From Candidatus Peregrinibacteria bacterium (GTDB lineage Bacteria; Patescibacteriota; Gracilibacteria; Peribacterales; Peribacteraceae): a DNA stretch of 8,532 bases. The notes beneath the pieces are model-generated. The model saw nothing but the letters and a program-made list of their open reading frames with translations, ran no database searches and was not told the DNA's origin. Made by a program: the position numbers and the translations under genes. Location of the stretch: NCBI GenBank assembly GCA_016201685.1, contig JACQCJ010000002.1, positions 1 through 8,532 on the forward strand, given 5' to 3'. This document shows, piece after piece, positions 5,042-8,532 of the stretch (position 1 is its first letter; each line of letters starts with the position of its first letter).

Positions 5042-7018
5042 ATGGATCGACGGACGGCGTTTTCGATCGGCTTCGGGTTCATCGGGATCGCATTCATCGC
5101 GTGGGTGGGGTTCTTCAAAATGCTCAATGCCGACGTGTGGTGGCACATTCGGGCGGGGCAGGTGATGTGGGAGACCAAGAGCCCGATTCGCACCGACCCC
5201 TTCGCCTACGCGCGCGCGGGGATGCCGTACCTGGCGACGCACGAGTGGCTTGCACAGCTCTTCTTCGCTCTCGTCTATTCGCTCGGCGGCGGCGCGGGCA
5301 TCGTCGTGCTCCGCATCGCCTCGATGTTGCTGTGCTTCGGCATCCTCCTCGCGATCGATCGACGGAGCATCTGGCCGAATGTCTTGCTTGCGATGGCCGC
5401 GGCGATCGCGACGGAGCAGGGCTTCCTGGAACGACCGCAGCTTTTCACAAATATCCTCTTCGCGCTGAGCTTGCTTTTGTGTTTCCGCCTTCTGGATTCC
5501 GGGAAGAGAAAAGAGGCTTCTGTCATGGTGAGCTCGTCGAACCATAGACAGAAGACCCACTGTCAGCCCTTCGACGAGTTCAGGGTGACGATTCTCTCCT
5601 CTCGGCGCGCCATCATCCTCGTTCTCATCGCCATCGAGATCCTCTGGATCAATCTCCATGGAGCGGCGGCGCTCCTCCTCCTGATTCCTCTCGGGGCAAT
5701 CGGTTTGCAGTGGCTCGTCGAACGGGAATGGCGTAGCGCGAGAACGTCCATGATCACCGGCGTCGGCGTGGTAGCCGCGTCGTTCGTCTCACCGAATGCG
5801 ATCGGAAATTTTCGCTATCTCTGGCTCCTTCTTACGGATCGGACCACGCGCTTGCTCCTCGAATGGAATCCGTCTCCGTGGGCGGAATATCTTCTGCGCA
5901 TCGGACCGTTCTTGCTCATCACGCTTGCCGCGATCGTCTGGACGCGGCGCAAGCCCTTCGCGGTGGGAATGATTTTGCTTGTCTTGGGCATCCTCTCTCG
6001 CATGGCGCTGCGGCACGAGGTGCTCTTCCTCATCACTGTGCTCGCAGTCATCTTCTATGAACTCTCGCACAACGCGACATGGAAGCAATTCCTCGAGAAG
6101 GCTCAAGAGCAGTGGGCCATGATGACGGCACTCGGCCTCGCGATCGCATCGCTCCTCATCCGCGCGCATCTGCCGGCACAAACCATCCTCGCGCGCGGGA
6201 ATCTGCTCGGACTGGGATCATTCTCACCAGCGCAGGGGGCGGAAAAGTTTCTCGAGCGCAATTCGATCCATGGGAAGATCTTCAACACGTACCTCATCGG
6301 CGGCTACCTTCTCTTCCGCAAGCGCCCTGTCTTCATCGACGGCCGCAACGACGATTACGGTGCGCAGTTCCTGGAGAAGACCGTCGCAGCCGGCACAAAT
6401 CCGGCGGCGTGGAAGGAGCTCGAGCGACGCTACGGCTTCACGATCGCCGTTCTCGAGTATGGACCGCGGCGTTCAGGGGATCCCTTCTCGTTCACGTTCC
6501 TCAAGGACGACGCCGATTGGGAACTCGTCTACGTGGACGATTGGGCGGCGGTGTACCTCAAGAGCATTCCTGAGGATGCATCCCTCATTGCGCGATTCGG
6601 CTATCGCATGGTGACGCCCGAAGCACTCGCGCGTGGCGCACTTCCTCCGACGAAGACTCCTGCCGAGATTCAAGCGGTGCATCGTGAACTCGAACGGGTC
6701 ATTGCGGAGGATTCGCGCGGGACCAAGGCGCTCCTTCTGCTCGGGGCGATCGATGGTCAGTCCGGGAGCCTCAATGCCGCAGCCGCTAATGCTGCACAGG
6801 CAATCGCCAGAGGCCCGAATCAGTACGAGGGCTATGCGCTCCTCGGATCGATTCTGGCGGCGCAGGAGCGATGGAGCGATGCAGCGACCATCTTCCGCAG
6901 GGCAATTTTCCTCACGCGCTTCCTCCCGGTTCGCATGAGCTCTCAGAAGATCGCAGAAATCTTCGAACGGGCCGGAGATCCAGTGTTCGGACGGCAATTG
7001 CGGCAAAAGGCGCGTTGA
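5042..7018 (+). CDS. Polytopic GT-C-like membrane protein with C-terminal TPR-like repeats
   Basis: A 658-residue protein from ATG 5042; a GTG at 5036 in frame would add two residues. The N-terminal helix (about 7-25) is followed by 'NADVWWHIRAGQ' (Asp31, His35), 'RTDPFAY' and 'THEWLAQLFF', the 'D-x-x-W-H-x-x-x-G ... DPF-Y ... HEWL' pattern of uncharacterised GT-C-fold membrane proteins, where the first-loop Asp is the likely catalytic residue. About ten further hydrophobic segments reach to about residue 385. Then a soluble part has 'FNTYLIGGYLLFRKRPVFID' (414 on) followed by GRND, typical of the same families, and residues about 535-650 are Ala-rich paired helices like tetratricopeptide repeats. 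Transfer of a sugar from a lipid carrier at the outer membrane face is plausible but unproven. Residues about 160-183 come from a palindromic repeat inside the gene. Confidence 0.8.
   Translation: MDRRTAFSIGFGFIGIAFIAWVGFFKMLNADVWWHIRAGQVMWETKSPIRTDPFAYARAGMPYLATHEWLAQLFFALVYSLGGGAGIVVLRIASMLLCFGILLAIDRRSIWPNVLLAMAAAIATEQGFLERPQLFTNILFALSLLLCFRLLDSGKRKEASVMVSSSNHRQKTHCQPFDEFRVTILSSRRAIILVLIAIEILWINLHGAAALLLLIPLGAIGLQWLVEREWRSARTSMITGVGVVAASFVSPNAIGNFRYLWLLLTDRTTRLLLEWNPSPWAEYLLRIGPFLLITLAAIVWTRRKPFAVGMILLVLGILSRMALRHEVLFLITVLAVIFYELSHNATWKQFLEKAQEQWAMMTALGLAIASLLIRAHLPAQTILARGNLLGLGSFSPAQGAEKFLERNSIHGKIFNTYLIGGYLLFRKRPVFIDGRNDDYGAQFLEKTVAAGTNPAAWKELERRYGFTIAVLEYGPRRSGDPFSFTFLKDDADWELVYVDDWAAVYLKSIPEDASLIARFGYRMVTPEALARGALPPTKTPAEIQAVHRELERVIAEDSRGTKALLLLGAIDGQSGSLNAAAANAAQAIARGPNQYEGYALLGSILAAQERWSDAATIFRRAIFLTRFLPVRMSSQKIAEIFERAGDPVFGRQLRQKAR
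5521..5589. repeat. In-frame pair of inverted palindromic elements inside the membrane-protein gene
   Basis: Two hairpins of one family in opposite orientation. Hairpin 1: TGTC-ATGGT, loop GAGCTCGTCGA, ACCAT-(A)-GACA (5521-5550). Hairpin 2: GTCA-(G)-CCCT, loop TCGACGAGTTC, AGGG-TGAC (5562-5589). The loops are reverse complements except for one base, both stems carry one bulged base at the matching place, and the upper stems differ by compensated changes (TGG/CCA against CCC/GGG). The 69 bases equal 23 codons, encode MVSSSNHRQKTHCQPFDEFR and neighbours, and keep the frame. The peptide sits between two membrane helices. Confidence 0.75.
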
Positions 7019-7148
7019 AGCGAAGGTCGAATTTTCCCGAAAAATGAATGGATTCGTTGCCGGGAGATTGCTCTCGTGGGATACTGAGCACCCTGCTCTT
7101 TGGATGATCGCTCAGCTCCAGTTTCCGTAGAGGTTTTCGCTCAGAAGC

Positions 7149-7248
7149 AATCTTTTCTCAAACGCAGGCAAGAATGCCTGCTCCCCAGGAGGAAAAAATT
7201 TTTAGAACCTGAGGAGCGGCCATACCTGGCCGCGGTTGAGAAAGAATC
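7149..7248. repeat. Inverted pair of hairpins upstream of rnpB
   Basis: The 36-base arm 7149-7184, read on the minus strand, aligns with 7213-7248 at about 26 of 36 positions. Each holds an 18-base hairpin with a 7-bp stem and 4-base loop: GCAGGCA-AGAA-TGCCTGC (7164-7181) and GCGGCCA-TACC-TGGCCGC (7216-7233). Differences inside the stems are paired (A-T against G-C, G-C against C-G). The spacer contains AAAAAATTTTT. It could serve as a terminator for the gene ending at 7018, but by form it is a REP/BIME-like unit. Nothing else is seen in 7019-7148. Confidence 0.6.
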
Positions 7249-7714
7249 ATGAGATCAGTTCTAAACTCAATGTGAGAGAGTCGCTTCTTCGTCTTCGGAA
7301 ACTGGGGTTGAGAGGAACGTCCGGGCATCACAAGTGGCGCACTCACCACGTGGTTGTGCCACCGGAACGCCATGCGGGTAACGCCCGCCCGCGCGTCCTA
7401 TATTCTGAAAGGCGCGTGCGGACCAGTGCCACAGTGACGAACTCCGTTTCCCATTTCCGCAAGGAAAGGAGGAATGGAGGTGAAACGGCTCGGGAACCGA
7501 GCCCCCGCACCAGACACTCTGCATCGGTGCGGGGCGGTAAACTCATGGTGATGCAAGGAGGATTTGGGCATGCGGGGATCGCGATGGTTCCGTCGCACCG
7601 CGCGCCCCTCCGCTTCAGGCGCCGAGCAATCGGCGTCGTAGAGAGATGATCATCATGGTTAACCGGTGGTTTAAACCGGTTAACCATACAGAACCCGGCG
7701 TACAGAAGAGCAGG
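7236..7714 (+). ncRNA. rnpB: RNase P RNA (catalytic RNA of tRNA 5' processing)
   Basis: The catalytic RNA that removes tRNA 5' leaders. Conserved blocks appear in order: GAGGAACGTCCGGGC (7312-7326, P4 5' strand), GGGTAACGCCC (7377-7387), CCAGTGCCACAGTGACGA (7423-7440), GGTGAAACGG, the GGCTCGGGAACCGAGCC hairpin, CGGTAAACTC with GCAAGG (7535-7558), a GAGCAAT loop hairpin (7619-7635), TAGAGAGATGAT (7639-7650), and ACAGAACCCGGCG (7688-7700, P4 3' strand). P4 pairs 7318-7325 with 7694-7700, with the conserved bulged U at 7320. CATGAGATCA (7248-7257) can pair with 7647-7657 as P2. P1 is not resolved (CCTGCTC at 7177-7183 against GAGCAGG at 7708-7714 is one option), so both ends are approximate. A hairpin element interrupts the 3' part at 7655-7687. 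Confidence 0.92.
7655..7687. repeat. Palindromic element inserted in rnpB
   Basis: ATGGTTAACCGGT (7655-7667) pairs perfectly with ACCGGTTAACCAT (7675-7687) around the loop GGTTTAA. It lies between the likely P2 3' strand and the conserved ACAGAA, where E. coli RNase P RNA has only a few joining bases. Nineteen of its bases, TTAACCGGTGGTTTAAACC, recur with one change at 7722-7740 in the palindrome after rnpB, so it belongs to a repeat family. Confidence 0.75.
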
Positions 7715-7756
7715 AACAACGTTAGCCGGTGGTTTAAACCACCGGCTAACGTTGTT
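7715..7756. terminator. Perfect 42-bp palindrome, probable bidirectional terminator between rnpB and the kinase gene
   Basis: AACAACGTTAGCCGGTGG-TTT (7715-7735) is the exact reverse complement of 7736-7756. It directly follows rnpB, and its last two bases are part of the kinase stop codon. As RNA it would form a very stable hairpin on either strand, followed by ATTTGTT (plus) or a mild CT-rich run (minus), so its U-tracts are weak. Convergent genes fit a shared terminator. Its sequence is a sister of the element inside rnpB. Confidence 0.6.
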
Positions 7757-8532
7757 ATTTGTTCAATCCTTCTTCACCTCCCGTCTTCGGCACGCGGATC
7801 GTGAAGGTCGTGCCCTTCCCTTCCGCACTGGTGAAGGCGATGGATCCGCCCAGGCTCTGCATGATCCGCTTGCACAGGTACAGCCCGAGCCCCGTCCCTT
7901 CCGCAAGAAGGCTGCGCACGTTCTTGGCGCGGAAGAACTTCTCGAAGACGCGTATCTGCTCGCCCTGGGGGATGCCCATTCCCTGGTCGCACACGCTGAT
8001 TTCGATTTCCCCAGGAAGATCGCGCATGGTGAGTTCCACCGTAGCGCCCTTCGGTGAGTACTTTGCAGCATTGCTCACCAGGTTCTGGACGACGATCGAG
8101 AGGAGAACGGGATCGGTCGAAATCGTGATCGGTCGTTCCGGCAGTTTGACGGAGAGCGATACGAGCACCTCCTTCACCGAGAGTTTGAGCTCTTCGGCGA
8201 TGCGCTGCATCGTCTCGACGATATTGATGGCGGTGCGTTCGATGATGACGCCTTTGTCGTCGAGCCGCGTGACCCGCAGCAGGGTATCGAGGAGGATCGC
8301 CATGCGGTGCGCGGCATGGTCGAGTTCCTGCATGTACTCCTTCTGCTCGCTCGTGAGATTTTCGCCGTCGCCCAGAAGCTCGATGTACCATCGCAGTGTG
8401 GAGAGCGGCGTGCGCAGCTGGTGGCTGGCGAGCGAAATGAATTCCGATTTCATGTAGTCGGTCTGGCGCTCCTCGGTGATGTCCAGGAAGACCACGATCG
8501 CGCCGAGGAGCTGGTCGTCCTGGACGAGCGGC
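7755..8532 (-). CDS. PAS-HisKA sensor histidine kinase, C-terminal part (5' end outside window)
   Basis: The frame is open to the right edge, so the N-terminus is missing. The first visible residues, PLVQDDQLLGAIVVFLDITE, are the end of a PAS domain. Then come the HisKA dimerisation/phosphorylation helix 'FISLASHQLRTPLSTLRW' (phospho-accepting His codon at 8421-8423) and the HATPase_c domain with N box 'VVQNLVSNAAKYSP', G1 box 'DQGMGIP', F box 'VFEKFFRA' and G2 box 'GTGLGLYLCKRI'. All boxes are intact, so the kinase should autophosphorylate and pass the phosphate to a response regulator, not seen here. A membrane sensor part may lie beyond the edge. The internal GTG at 8495 is not the real start. 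The stop TAA overlaps the palindrome at 7715-7756 by two bases. Confidence 0.93.
   Translation of the reverse strand, partial: PLVQDDQLLGAIVVFLDITEERQTDYMKSEFISLASHQLRTPLSTLRWYIELLGDGENLTSEQKEYMQELDHAAHRMAILLDTLLRVTRLDDKGVIIERTAINIVETMQRIAEELKLSVKEVLVSLSVKLPERPITISTDPVLLSIVVQNLVSNAAKYSPKGATVELTMRDLPGEIEISVCDQGMGIPQGEQIRVFEKFFRAKNVRSLLAEGTGLGLYLCKRIMQSLGGSIAFTSAEGKGTTFTIRVPKTGGEEGLNK

Noticed and set aside
4820..5659. Minus-strand open frame of 279 codons
   Set aside because: It overlaps tRNA-Thr and the well-supported membrane-protein gene and is rich in Arg/Asp/Glu, as expected for antisense of a GC-rich gene.
7031..7045. ATTTTC-CC-GAAAAAT after the large membrane-protein gene as a terminator
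   Set aside because: The loop would have two bases and the stem is AT-only with a bulge; not a stable hairpin.
7236..7649. Plus-strand open frame of 137 codons and several minus-strand frames in the same stretch
   Set aside because: The stretch is RNase P RNA; the frames show no protein-like pattern.
1..8532. CRISPR array, insertion sequence with transposase, or phage genes
   Set aside because: No regularly spaced direct repeats with unique spacers, no transposase or integrase motifs and no phage structural genes were found; the repeats are short palindromes only.

Overview
The window looks like a chromosomal piece of a bacterium with moderately high GC, the standard code (TGA is a stop in several genes) and few Shine-Dalgarno sites. 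Small lipoproteins and membrane proteins of candidate-phyla style, tRNA genes that encode CCA, and many short palindromic repeats suggest the Candidate Phyla Radiation, perhaps Peribacteria/Peregrinibacteria. That placement is inference from general character, not from a marker gene.

Layout. 1-242 is an unresolved edge. 243-518 is a small dimeric alpha/beta-barrel (ABM-like) protein and 610-1167 a lipoprotein. 1248-1804 is a RelB/DinJ-YafQ type toxin-antitoxin operon with a near-ideal promoter and an operator-like palindrome. 1813-2712 (minus) is an FAD-dependent oxidoreductase without its N-terminal Rossmann part, and 2679-2813 (plus) is the C-terminal end of a TrmB-like regulator; these two remnants meet at one junction. 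2920-3303 is a DUF4870-type membrane protein. tRNA-Leu(TAG) follows at 3538-3623, an unrecognised membrane-anchored protein at 3836-4543 (minus), then a repeat-rich stretch around tRNA-Thr(TGT) at 4755-4829 (minus). 5042-7018 is a large polytopic GT-C-like membrane protein with helical repeats at its C-terminus. 7236-7714 is the RNase P RNA gene rnpB. 7755-8532 (minus) is the C-terminal part of a PAS/HisKA sensor kinase that runs off the right edge.

The most interesting content is the set of short palindromic elements. At least three families occur as pairs of hairpins or related hairpins. In two of them the arms differ by compensating base changes, so the fold is kept while the sequence drifts. 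One pair lies in frame inside the large membrane-protein gene (5521-5589). Another element lies inside rnpB, just before the conserved ACAGAA/P4 strand (7655-7687), and its close relative forms a perfect 42-bp palindrome between rnpB and the kinase gene (7715-7756). This recalls Rickettsia palindromic elements and REP/BIME elements, but no mobilising transposase is present in the window.

rnpB has two further oddities: a compensated base pair in the highly conserved helix P4, and no GGU motif at the usual P15 position although both tRNA genes here encode CCA.
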